Shown here in pieces: positions 1-7,220 of a DNA stretch of 26,947 bases. A program made the translations under genes and the position numbers. The notes under the pieces are model-generated. The model did no database searches. It saw only the letters and a list, made by a program, of their open reading frames with translations, and had not been told where the DNA came from. Within the stretch, counting starts at the first letter, position 1, and each line of letters opens with the position of its first letter. Origin of the DNA: Aestuarierythrobacter sp037968495 (GTDB lineage: Bacteria; Pseudomonadota; Alphaproteobacteria; Sphingomonadales; Sphingomonadaceae); the NCBI GenBank assembly GCA_037968495.1, contig JBBKVP010000025.1, positions 1 through 26,947 of the forward strand, in the 5' to 3' direction.

Positions 1-752
1 ACGGAGTTTACAACACCGCCGGTAGCGCGGCCGAATTCAGCTGGATAGCCGCCGGTCTTCGTTTCAACACTGCGAAGAAATTCGAAAGGCACACGTGCCG
101 AACCGAGATAGTTATCGAAGTTCGTGAGGTTGAGGCCGTTTACGTAATAAGCGTTCTCAGCAACCGAAGAACCGCCGATCGATGCGAGGTTGCCGAAAGC
201 CGAATCGCCCTGTTCTGTGCCAGGAGCCAGCAGAACAACCGATGTCAGGTCGCGGCTGATTGGAGTTCTTTTTACAAGCTCTGTCAGATCGACGTTCAAG
301 CCCTGTGTGGTGCCTTCGAAAGCGTTGTCGATCTGCGCGCCGACGACGGTAATAACATTTCCGCCGGTTGAGGCGAGCGTAATGTTGATCGCGTTGGACT
401 GACCGGCGAGAACAGAAACGCCCTCGGCACGGTAGCCTACTTGGCCGCCATTCGAAACTTCGATGTCGTAGCTACCTGTAGGCAGCGAACCGAAACGGAA
501 ATTACCGTTCGAGGTCGTCGTCGATTCGCGGGTAAAGCCTTGCCCTTGCGACGTGATCGTTACGGTTGCGCCCGAAACATTCGCGCCGGTGTCGTCAGTT
601 ACGGTGCCCGTGATGGCGCCTGATGTGTAGTCCTGAGCAGCGGCTGGCGTGATGGCTACGGTGGAGGCGGCGACGCCGGCTCCGACCATGGCCAATACGC
701 GAAGCGCACTACTGGCTCCAAGCATTTGCTTGCGGAAATTTGTGCTATTCAT
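1..752 (-). CDS. TonB-dependent receptor, N-terminal part (cut by window edge)
   Basis: This is the first 250 codons of an outer-membrane TonB-dependent receptor; the beta-barrel lies beyond the left edge. Reading back from the ATG at 752, I see a signal peptide of about 40 residues ending in TPAAAQ. A carboxypeptidase-regulatory-like beta-sandwich follows at roughly residues 45-130 (starting GAITGTVTDDTGANVSGATV, then NGNFRFGSLPTGSYDI). A plug domain then begins, with TPISRDLTSVVLLAPGTEQG and ENAYYVNGLNLTNFD, and GGYPAEFGRATGGVVN near the edge. This arrangement matches the Oar-like receptors common in sphingomonads. The start is supported by AAGGGA 7 nt upstream. The substrate cannot be inferred. 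The gene is divergent from the thiolase operon across about 400 bp. Confidence 0.93.
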   Translation of the reverse strand, partial: MNSTNFRKQMLGASSALRVLAMVGAGVAASTVAITPAAAQDYTSGAITGTVTDDTGANVSGATVTITSQGQGFTRESTTTSNGNFRFGSLPTGSYDIEVSNGGQVGYRAEGVSVLAGQSNAINITLASTGGNVITVVGAQIDNAFEGTTQGLNVDLTELVKRTPISRDLTSVVLLAPGTEQGDSAFGNLASIGGSSVAENAYYVNGLNLTNFDNYLGSARVPFEFLRSVETKTGGYPAEFGRATGGVVNS

Positions 753-776
753 TGCAGTCCCTTTATACCAAGAAAT

Positions 777-796
777 CGGATCAGCGAACCGATCCG
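777..796 (-). promoter_or_regulatory. Inverted repeat in the receptor leader
   Basis: CGGATC (777-782) and GATCCG (791-796) form a 6-bp perfect inverted repeat with an 8-nt loop, 25-44 nt upstream of the receptor start codon. In the mRNA it would be a short 5'-leader hairpin. It could equally be a protein binding site, or chance. Confidence 0.3.
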
Positions 797-1104
797 CGCA
801 TGCCCCGTTTGCGCTATGCACCGACCTTCTTACGAACGGACGGGGAATGGAACCGGATTAGCGATGGCTTCGCACGATGCAAAGGAATTGAAGCTGTGGC
901 GCTAATTCCGGTTTTCGGTGTGACAAATTGGTTACATCGGATGCAGCTACCTCTAATCTGGTTTCACCTGAAACAAAATTGATGCAGTGCGGCATAAAGT
1001 TGCTTCAAGTTCTGACTGACGTAACGATCTTGCTTTTTGGGTGCATTGAAGTGGCCATTTGCGAAAGCTGGCGTCGACCCTGCTTGACCCGGAACCGCCG
1101 CGAC

Positions 1105-1122
1105 TTTAACCGTTCGATTAAA
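1105..1122. promoter_or_regulatory. Candidate operator of the fatty-acid-type operon
   Basis: TTTAACCGTTCGATTAAA is an 18-bp near-palindrome whose half-sites TTTAACCGT and TTTAATCGA agree at 7 of 9 positions. It lies 38 bp upstream of the thiolase start and just downstream of a possible -35 (TTGACC, 1084-1089), so it would overlap the -10 region. TetR-family repressors bind palindromes of this size in this position, and one is encoded by the fourth gene. The link to that regulator is inference. Confidence 0.4.
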
Positions 1123-1160
1123 TTTGTCCGCTCAGCCCTCCGTTAGAAAGTCAGAGTGTC

Positions 1161-2333
1161 ATGGCCCAAGCCTATATCGTTGATGCAGTTAGGACCGCCG
1201 GTGGTCGCAGAGGCGGGCGACTCGCAGGTGTTCATCCGGTTGATCTGGCGGCAGCGTCGTTGGACGCCCTAGTAGAACGGTCGGGAATTGATCCGGAGAG
1301 CGTTGATGACGTTATAATGGGCTGCGTGACGCAAGCGGGCGAACAGGCGATGCAAGTGGGCCGCAATGCTGTGCTTGCATCGAAGCATTTGCCGCAGTCG
1401 ACGCCCGCAGTGACGATTGACCGCCAGTGCGGTTCCTCCCAACAAGCGATCCAGTTCGCCGCACAGGCAGTTATGTCCGGCACGCAGGATGTGGTGATTG
1501 CCGCGGGGATCGAAAGCATGAGCCGCGTTCCGATGGGCTCCAATGCCACCTTCCATATGAAGGAAGGTATGGGGCACTATAAGTCGCCCGGTCTGGAGGT
1601 GAAATATCCCGGCATCATGTTCTCGCAATTTATGGGCGCGGAAATGATCGTCCAGAAGCATGGCTTCAGCAAAGATGATCTGGACCGCTTCGCATTCGCC
1701 AGTCACGAGAAAGCTATCGCCGCAAGCAATTCGGGTGCTTTCGCTCGAGAAATCGTTCCTATTATGATCGAAACTCCTAATGGGGAGGAACAGCACACGC
1801 TCGACGAAGGCATCCGCTTCGATGCGACATTAGAGAGTATTGCGGGCGTTAAGCTCCTGAGCGAAAAGGGCGCCATCACGGCTGCCAGCGCCAGCCAGAT
1901 TTGCGACGGATCCAGCGCGGTTCTGATTGTTTCGGAGAAAGTACTGAAGGAACAGAATCTGACCCCGCTTGCGCGTATCCATAATCTGACCGTCACGGCT
2001 GGCGATCCGGTAATCATGCTGGAAGAGCCGCTGTTCGCTACTGACCGGGCTCTGGAACGTGCAGGCATGAAGATTGACGACATTGATTTGTTCGAAGTGA
2101 ACGAAGCCTTCGCGCCGGTGCCGCTCGCTTGGCTCAAGCATACGGGCGCCGACCCGGAGCGTTTGAATGTGAATGGCGGCGCAATTGCGCTGGGCCATCC
2201 GCTCGGCGCGTCAGGCACGAAGCTGATGTCTACGCTCGTCCACGCACTTCACGCGCGCGGCAAGAAATACGGCCTCCAGACGATGTGCGAAGGCGGCGGC
2301 GTCGCCAATGTCACTATCGTTGAGGCGCTTTAA
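1161..2333 (+). CDS. Acetyl-CoA C-acyltransferase (thiolase)
   Basis: This is a 390-residue thiolase of usual length, catalysing CoA-dependent cleavage of 3-ketoacyl-CoA (or its reverse, Claisen condensation) in the cytoplasm. The catalytic residues are all visible. The acyl-accepting Cys90 is in DRQCGSSQQA, His346 is in GGAIALGHPLGASG, and the proton-shuttling Cys376 is in MCEGGGVA near the C-terminus. The VNEAFAPVPLAW motif is also present. It heads a run with an HSD10-type dehydrogenase and a crotonase, which points to a degradative route. Whether it prefers acetoacetyl-CoA or longer or branched chains cannot be told from sequence, so I give no symbol. The ATG start has only a weak AGAAAG ribosome site. 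Confidence 0.95.
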   Translation: MAQAYIVDAVRTAGGRRGGRLAGVHPVDLAAASLDALVERSGIDPESVDDVIMGCVTQAGEQAMQVGRNAVLASKHLPQSTPAVTIDRQCGSSQQAIQFAAQAVMSGTQDVVIAAGIESMSRVPMGSNATFHMKEGMGHYKSPGLEVKYPGIMFSQFMGAEMIVQKHGFSKDDLDRFAFASHEKAIAASNSGAFAREIVPIMIETPNGEEQHTLDEGIRFDATLESIAGVKLLSEKGAITAASASQICDGSSAVLIVSEKVLKEQNLTPLARIHNLTVTAGDPVIMLEEPLFATDRALERAGMKIDDIDLFEVNEAFAPVPLAWLKHTGADPERLNVNGGAIALGHPLGASGTKLMSTLVHALHARGKKYGLQTMCEGGGVANVTIVEAL

Positions 2334-2376
2334 ACCCCCTCTCGATTCTACAATTCAGTTCAACAAGGAAATACGC

Positions 2377-3159
2377 ATGAAACTCGACAGTTCAGTCTCC
2401 GCAGTTGTCACGGGCGGTGCATCCGGTCTCGGTGAAGCCACCGCCCGCGCTCTGGCCGCACAGGGCGTCAAAGTCGCTATCTTCGACCTTCAGGAAGAAA
2501 AGGGCGAAGCGGTTGCCAAGGATATTGGCGGAATCTTCTGCGAAGTGAACGTGACCGAAGACGCCAGCGTCGATGCCGGCTTCGCCAAGGCGCGTGAAGC
2601 CCATGGGCAGGAAAGCGTTCTCGTCAATTGTGCGGGCGTTGGTAATGCGATGAAGACGGCCAGCCGCTCCAAGACGGACGGTTCGATCAAACACTTCCCG
2701 CTAGATGCGTTTAACTTCATCATCCAGATCAACCTCGTCGGCACATTCCGCTGCATCGCCAAATCGGCTGCAGGGATGCTGACGCTGGATGCAGGCGAGG
2801 ACGGCCTGCGCGGCGCGATAGTCAACACAGCATCGGTTGCGGCTGAAGATGGCCAGATGGGTCAGGCAGCGTACTCTGCATCCAAGGGCGGTATTGTGGG
2901 TATGACTTTGCCAATCGCGCGCGATCTGATGAGCGAAGGCATTCGCGTAAACACGATCCTGCCGGGCATTTTCGAAACCCCGTTGATGAACGCTGCACCG
3001 CCTCAAGTGAAAGAAGCACTCGCCGCGTCGGTTCCATTCCCCAAACGCCTGGGCAAGCCTGATGAATATGCGCATTTGGCGCTGACGATGATCCAGAACG
3101 ACTACTTCAATGGCGAAGATGTCCGTCTCGACGGCGCAATCCGGATGGCCCCGCGCTAA
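2377..3159 (+). CDS. HSD10-type short-chain 3-hydroxyacyl-CoA dehydrogenase
   Basis: This 260-residue SDR oxidoreductase very likely oxidises 3-hydroxyacyl-CoA (or 2-methyl-3-hydroxybutyryl-CoA) to the ketone with NAD+. The cofactor motif TGGASGLG is at residues 12-19. Asp37 at the end of beta-2 suggests NAD rather than NADP. The NCAG motif is near 84, and the catalytic set is Ser153, Tyr166 and Lys170 in GQAAYSASKGG. From memory, the stretches INTASVAA, AAYSASKGGIVGMTLPIARD and the end LDGAIRM closely match human mitochondrial HSD17B10. The start at 2377 is preferred over upstream in-frame starts inside the thiolase gene because AAGGAA lies 8 nt before it and the protein then begins at the Rossmann fold. 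The gap to the thiolase is 43 bp. Confidence 0.92.
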   Translation: MKLDSSVSAVVTGGASGLGEATARALAAQGVKVAIFDLQEEKGEAVAKDIGGIFCEVNVTEDASVDAGFAKAREAHGQESVLVNCAGVGNAMKTASRSKTDGSIKHFPLDAFNFIIQINLVGTFRCIAKSAAGMLTLDAGEDGLRGAIVNTASVAAEDGQMGQAAYSASKGGIVGMTLPIARDLMSEGIRVNTILPGIFETPLMNAAPPQVKEALAASVPFPKRLGKPDEYAHLALTMIQNDYFNGEDVRLDGAIRMAPR

Positions 3160-3208
3160 TCTGGAGCCGCCGATTGATACAAACCGGTCCAAAAATAGGA
3201 AGAGCGTG

Positions 3209-4081
3209 ATGAGTGGATTTGAGCAGATCAAATATGAAGTGACCGATAGGGTCGCCACCATCACGCTCCACCGACCCGAGAAGATGAACGCCTACACCCG
3301 TTTCATGATGGGTGAGATTATTCAGGCAATGGATGAAGCGGATGCGGATGATAATGTCCGTGCGATCATTTTTACCGGCGCGGGAGAGCGGGCCTTTTGC
3401 GCGGGCGCCGATCTGACGCCTGAAAGCGGAGACCGCCCGTTCTCCAGCACTACCGAAGTTGATGATTTGTCTGACGATGTCGTGCGCGATGGCGGAGGCA
3501 GACTGACATTACGGTTATTCCAGTCGCCCAAGCCGCTGATCTCCGCCTGCAACGGCGTTGCGGTTGGTGTGGGCGCAACGATGCAGTTGGCGATGGATAT
3601 GCGGCTCGCGTCCGACAATGCGCGCTTCGGCTTCGTGTTTGCGAAGCGCGGGATCGTGCCGGAGGCTTGTTCCAGCTGGTTCCTGCCGAAGATTGTCGGT
3701 ATTTCGCAGGCGCTGGAATGGTGCATGACGGGCCGAATTTTTGACGCGCACGAAGCACTTGATGGGGGATTGGTTCGCGCCGTCCACCCGCAAAGCGAAC
3801 TGATGGCCGAAGCGCAAAAGCTCGCTCATGAGATTGCCGATAACACTTCCGCAGTATCGGTCGCTATGACTCGCGCGATGCTGTGGAGGCTCTCGCCTGC
3901 CGAGCATCCGATGATCGCCCACCGCGTCGATAGCCGGTCGATTTACCGGATGTCGCGTGGAGCAGACGCCAAGGAAGGTGTGCAGAGTTTCCTCGAAAAA
4001 CGGCCTCCGCAGTTCCCCGATACGGTCAGCAAGGATATGCCTGACTTTTATCCATGGTGGGATGAGCCGGGTTTCGAGTAG
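3209..4081 (+). CDS. Enoyl-CoA hydratase/isomerase family protein (crotonase)
   Basis: This 290-residue protein has the crotonase fold. The CoA-binding and oxyanion-hole regions are seen as ERAFCAGADLTPE (about residues 55-68) and ISACNGVAVGVGATMQLAMD (about 110-130). Comparison with rat enoyl-CoA hydratase (from memory) suggests that the Glu164 equivalent is kept in ISQALEWCMTGR. The Glu144 position, normally in FGQPE, reads FGFVFAKRG, and another glutamate follows in GIVPEACSS. The chemistry may therefore be hydration with a shifted residue, isomerisation or another crotonase reaction. The start at 3209 follows AGGAAGAG at 5 nt; upstream in-frame starts overlap the SDR gene. It sits 49 bp after the dehydrogenase and 12 bp before the TetR gene, so it is probably co-transcribed with both. 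Confidence 0.9.
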   Translation: MSGFEQIKYEVTDRVATITLHRPEKMNAYTRFMMGEIIQAMDEADADDNVRAIIFTGAGERAFCAGADLTPESGDRPFSSTTEVDDLSDDVVRDGGGRLTLRLFQSPKPLISACNGVAVGVGATMQLAMDMRLASDNARFGFVFAKRGIVPEACSSWFLPKIVGISQALEWCMTGRIFDAHEALDGGLVRAVHPQSELMAEAQKLAHEIADNTSAVSVAMTRAMLWRLSPAEHPMIAHRVDSRSIYRMSRGADAKEGVQSFLEKRPPQFPDTVSKDMPDFYPWWDEPGFE

Positions 4082-4093
4082 AGTAGGAGGCGA

Positions 4094-4729
4094 ATGAGAA
4101 AAATAGAACCAGAAGCTGATCCAGACGTTCCCGCGGGCGCGCGCGGCGCATTGCTCGAGACCGCATCCAAGATCATGCGTGACGGCGATACTGTCGATAT
4201 CTCTCTCTCCGAACTGTCGTTACGCTCGGGCCTCAATTCCGCGCTGGTCAAATATTATTTTGGCAATAAGGCTGGCCTGATGAAGGCCTTGCTCGACCGC
4301 GATATGGAGGCAATTGTCCATTCCGTCGAAGCTCTGATGCGCAAGGATATGGACCCCGAAGCACGCTTGCGCCGGCATATTTCGGCAGTCGTCGATACCT
4401 ATTACGCGACCCCGTATCTCAACCGGTTATTGATGCGGATGGTCCGCGATTGTGATGCGGCGGAGGCGGAGCGGATTGCTCAAAACCATCTGGTCCCGCT
4501 GCACCGGGCCTATGATCAGCTCATCAAAGATGGCGTGAAGGCTGGCGTGTTTCGCAAGGTCGATCCGCAGCTTTTCTACTTTACCGTGACCGGAGCTGCC
4601 GACCGATTCTTTGCTGCACGGCTGGTGCTGAAACATTGTTTCGACCGCGATACCCTGACCGAAGAACTGCGCGACCGCTACCGTGACCATGTTACCGAAT
4701 TTGTGATGGCAGGATTGAGGCCGGATTAG
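4094..4729 (+). CDS. TetR-family transcriptional regulator
   Basis: This 211-residue protein has a TetR-type N-terminal helix-turn-helix: ISLSELSLRSGLNSALVKYY, followed by FGNKAGLMKALLDRDM, the usual recognition helix and the start of helix 4. The rest is a predicted all-helical ligand-binding and dimerisation domain with no family-specific motif I recognise. AGGAGG at 4084-4089, 4 nt before the ATG, supports the start. Its place directly behind three acyl-CoA genes suggests it represses that operon and is released by an acyl-CoA intermediate, as for FadR/PsrA-type TetR proteins. That role is inference. Confidence 0.92.
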   Translation: MRKIEPEADPDVPAGARGALLETASKIMRDGDTVDISLSELSLRSGLNSALVKYYFGNKAGLMKALLDRDMEAIVHSVEALMRKDMDPEARLRRHISAVVDTYYATPYLNRLLMRMVRDCDAAEAERIAQNHLVPLHRAYDQLIKDGVKAGVFRKVDPQLFYFTVTGAADRFFAARLVLKHCFDRDTLTEELRDRYRDHVTEFVMAGLRPD

Positions 4730-4745
4730 TGAGCGAGATGCTATC

Positions 4746-5621
4746 ATGAGCGGGCCTTGGCATATCGGCGTAATCGGCGGATCGGGCCTCTACGAATTCA
4801 GCGAGCTTGATGAGCGTCAGGAAATCCCTGTCGAATCGTCATTCGGCGAGCCGTCTGGCCCGGTCACGACAGGCCTTATCGGCAATGTCCGCTTCACCTT
4901 CCTTCCGCGGCACGGGGCGGGGCACAGGATTCCTCCCTCTCACATCAATTACCGCGCCAATATCGATGTGCTCAAACGCTGCAATGTGACTGACATTTTA
5001 GCGATTTCGGCGATCGGTTCGCTGAACGAGGCGCTTGAGCCGGGGCACTTCGTTTCGGTAAATCAATTCATCGACCAAACACGCGGACGGCCGTCGAGCT
5101 TCTTCGGTGAAGGCGTGACGGCACATGTGTCGCTTGCCGATCCCACTTGCGAGCGTTTGTCCAGTCTGGCCGCAGCTGCAGCTGCAGCTGCGGGCGCGAA
5201 TGTTCATGCTGGCGGCTGCTATGTCGCTATCGAAGGGCCGCAATTCTCGACTCGTGCGGAAAGCCAGCTCTACCGCGATTTCGGCGGTCATGTGATCGGA
5301 ATGACTGCCATGCCCGAAGCACGTTTGGCGCGTGAGGCGGAGCTGCCCTACGCACTGCTCGGCATGGTCACAGATTATGACAGTTGGCGCGAAGATGAGG
5401 CTGGCGTTACCGCAAAGGACGTTTTGTCGGTCATGGATGCCAATGCAAATCTGGCGCGCGGCACGATACTTAAACTGGCCGAGAGCCTTCCGGAAACTCG
5501 CGATCCGTCGCCAATCGATACAGCGCTCGACGGAGCAATTGTGACATCAGCGGCAAAGCGTGATCCGGTGTTGCTCGCAAAGCTTGGTGCAGTGGCGGGC
5601 AGGGTGCTGGGCGCTGCTTAA
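4746..5621 (+). CDS. mtnP: S-methyl-5'-thioadenosine phosphorylase
   Basis: This 291-residue cytoplasmic enzyme splits methylthioadenosine with phosphate into adenine and 5-methylthioribose-1-phosphate, the first step of methionine salvage after polyamine or homoserine-lactone synthesis. It shows the phosphate-binding GVIGGSGLYEF (residues 8-18), LPRHGAGHRIPPSHINYRAN (53-72), IEGPQFSTRAES (162-173), IGMTAMPEARLA (184-195) and VTDYDSW (208-214). Asp210 and Asp212 in TDYD favour an adenine-type 6-amino base over the Asn of guanosine/inosine phosphorylases, which supports mtnP over a plain purine nucleoside phosphorylase. Residues 142-149 are eight alanines encoded by a GCAGCT repeat. It starts 16 bp after the TetR gene with no good ribosome site, so translation may be coupled. 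Confidence 0.93.
   Translation: MSGPWHIGVIGGSGLYEFSELDERQEIPVESSFGEPSGPVTTGLIGNVRFTFLPRHGAGHRIPPSHINYRANIDVLKRCNVTDILAISAIGSLNEALEPGHFVSVNQFIDQTRGRPSSFFGEGVTAHVSLADPTCERLSSLAAAAAAAAGANVHAGGCYVAIEGPQFSTRAESQLYRDFGGHVIGMTAMPEARLAREAELPYALLGMVTDYDSWREDEAGVTAKDVLSVMDANANLARGTILKLAESLPETRDPSPIDTALDGAIVTSAAKRDPVLLAKLGAVAGRVLGAA
5172..5191 (+). repeat. GCAGCT tandem repeat encoding poly-alanine in mtnP
   Basis: Three copies of GCAGCT plus GC run from 5172 to 5191 inside mtnP. They encode most of an eight-alanine run in a predicted helix. The unit is six bases, so copy-number slippage would keep the reading frame and change the protein by two alanines at a time. Confidence 0.85.
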
Positions 5622-5683
5622 CCGCCTGGCTATCGATTTGTTGCGATCTTGCCAAAGGTCTTGCACGCATTAGGGATTACCGA

Positions 5684-6148
5684 ATGGCACAGAAAAACGA
5701 TCAGATCACGCGGCTCGGCAACTTCCTACCCTATCTACTTTCGGTAACATCCAATGCGGTAAGCAACTGCATCGCGCAGGAATATCACACTCGTTTCGGG
5801 CTAAAGATCACCGAATGGCGCGTAATGGCTCTGCTTGGCGAGCTTGATAGCGCAACACAGCGCGAGCTGGCTGACAAGACGCTAATGGACAAAGTGGCGG
5901 TTAACCGCGCGTGCAAATCACTGGAAGGCAGGGCGCTCGCTAGCCGAATTCCCAATGCTAGCGACGGGCGCTCGCATCATCTTGAGCTGACCGATGCCGG
6001 GCGGGGTATCTATAATGAGATCATGCCGCTGGCCGAGCTCATGGAGCGCCAGCTGTTCACCGCGCTGAGCGGCGAGGAGCAGACCCAATTCAAAGCTTTG
6101 CTGGCCCGCATAAGACAACAGGCGGACGAATTCGGTCAAAGGGATTGA
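5684..6148 (+). CDS. MarR-family transcriptional regulator
   Basis: This 154-residue winged helix-turn-helix protein has the length usual for MarR dimers. The recognition region is ATQRELADKTLMDKVAVNRA followed by CKSLEGRALASRI, and the wing is NASDGRSHHLELTDAGRGIY, with the Asp-Gly-Arg tip that contacts the minor groove. The helices at both ends form the dimer domain. It begins 62 bp after mtnP and is convergent with tadC at its 3' side. The target and effector are unknown. An aromatic acid or phenolic ligand would be usual for the family, but nothing here shows it. Confidence 0.92.
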   Translation: MAQKNDQITRLGNFLPYLLSVTSNAVSNCIAQEYHTRFGLKITEWRVMALLGELDSATQRELADKTLMDKVAVNRACKSLEGRALASRIPNASDGRSHHLELTDAGRGIYNEIMPLAELMERQLFTALSGEEQTQFKALLARIRQQADEFGQRD

Positions 6149-6160
6149 CCGCAAACGCCC

Positions 6161-6174
6161 GCCTGAACTCAGGC
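6161..6174. other. Small hairpin between convergent MarR and tadC genes
   Basis: GCCTGA (6161-6166) and TCAGGC (6169-6174) are a perfect inverted repeat between the 3' ends of the two convergent genes. There is no T-run on either side, so it is at best a weak or factor-dependent terminator. Confidence 0.3.
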
Positions 6175-6190
6175 CGGTATATGCCGCCGC

Positions 6191-7201
6191 CTAGCTGCCT
6201 GGCGTTCCATTCGCGAAGGCGTCGCTGATCGAACAGGCCGCAGGGCCGAGGATCACGATGAACAGCACCGGAAGAATAAACAGAATAAGCGGAATGGTCA
6301 TGATAGCCGGAAGGCGTGCAGCCTTTTCTTCGGCACGCATCATACGCTCGTTGCGGAATTCAGCGGACAACACACGCAGTGCTGATGCCAGCGGTGTACC
6401 GTAACGTTCGGTCTGAACCATCGTGGTGACAACGCCCTTAACTGCATCCAGATTGACGCGGTAGGCGAGGTTGTTGAAGGCCATCCTACGTTCGGTCAGG
6501 AATGACAGTTCAATTGCCGTCAGCGCAAATTCGTCACCAAGCTCGGGATAGGCCCGGCCCAGTTCCTTAGCCACGCGGTTGAAGGCAGCGTCGACGGTCA
6601 AACCGGCCTCGGCGCAGATGACCAAAAGGTCAAGCGCGTCGGGAAGGCCCTTGCGGATTTCGTTGGTCCGCTTTGTCGCGATGTTCTTTAGATAGATCTC
6701 AGGCCCCTTGTAACCAAGGCCGACCATTGCAGCAAAGGCCATAAAGCGTTTGAAATCGCCCCATTCCGGGAAAAAATTTGACCAGTATAAGACACCGAAG
6801 CCGATGGCACCCAGAACGAGCGGAGCAACCATACGTGCGGCGATAACGTAAACCGCGATTTCCTTGTTCCGGAAACCAGCCCAGGCCAGTTTCTGCTGAA
6901 TCATCGCGACCTGCGATTCCTGCAGGACCTTCATGCCTGACAGGGCATCTTTTATCTTCTCCGTCTTGTCGTTCTTACGGACGAGACTGGCACGCTTTTT
7001 AGCGGTCGATGTGACGATACCTGCCTTCAACTGGTCGCGGCGCTCGTTGAGTGCCTGGACCCGCTTGGCCATCGGATCTTTGATCGTGACTGCGGCATAG
7101 ACCGCGGCCATGATGGCAAATGCTGCCACCGCGGCCATAATCGTGCCGACGAAGATGACGTCGAACCCGAGAAGTGTGGGGCCTGGTTCTGTATTAAACA
7201 T
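6191..7201 (-). CDS. tadC: Tad pilus inner-membrane platform protein TadC
   Basis: This 336-residue type II secretion F-family protein of the tight-adherence (Flp pilus) system pairs with TadB in the inner membrane to form the platform on which pilin is assembled. It has an N-terminal membrane span (about residues 12-38), a basic cytoplasmic segment and two spans around 105-150. The T2SSF domain begins at KGLPDALDLLVICAEAGLTV and includes FLTERRMAFNNLAYR and VTTMVQTERYGTPLASALR. A long hydrophobic C-terminal span includes IPLILFILPVLFIVILGPA. It is the last gene of the cpa/tad run, 19 bp after tadB. No tadD/E/F/G follows, as the next gene is the convergent MarR regulator. Confidence 0.93.
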   Translation of the reverse strand: MFNTEPGPTLLGFDVIFVGTIMAAVAAFAIMAAVYAAVTIKDPMAKRVQALNERRDQLKAGIVTSTAKKRASLVRKNDKTEKIKDALSGMKVLQESQVAMIQQKLAWAGFRNKEIAVYVIAARMVAPLVLGAIGFGVLYWSNFFPEWGDFKRFMAFAAMVGLGYKGPEIYLKNIATKRTNEIRKGLPDALDLLVICAEAGLTVDAAFNRVAKELGRAYPELGDEFALTAIELSFLTERRMAFNNLAYRVNLDAVKGVVTTMVQTERYGTPLASALRVLSAEFRNERMMRAEEKAARLPAIMTIPLILFILPVLFIVILGPAACSISDAFANGTPGS

Positions 7202-7220
7202 GATACGTACCTGTCCTCAC

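Larger units (their letters stand above)
753..1160. other. Gene-free divergent regulatory region
   Basis: About 400 bp separate the divergent receptor and thiolase genes. Open frames here are short, lack good ribosome sites and resemble no protein I know. On the receptor side an inverted repeat (777-782 with 791-796) would lie in the 5' leader. On the thiolase side there is TTGACC at 1084-1089 and a near-palindrome at 1105-1122 (described separately). The middle part (about 900-1060) is locally AT-richer and probably holds promoter elements, but I could not pick convincing -35/-10 pairs. Confidence 0.6.

Noticed and set aside
928..1146. 72-residue open frame in the gene-free region upstream of the thiolase
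   Set aside because: No ribosome site, no recognisable domain, unusual composition, and it overlaps the likely promoter and operator.
5172..5191. Possible CRISPR or satellite repeat
   Set aside because: It is a three-unit hexamer inside a coding region with no spacers.
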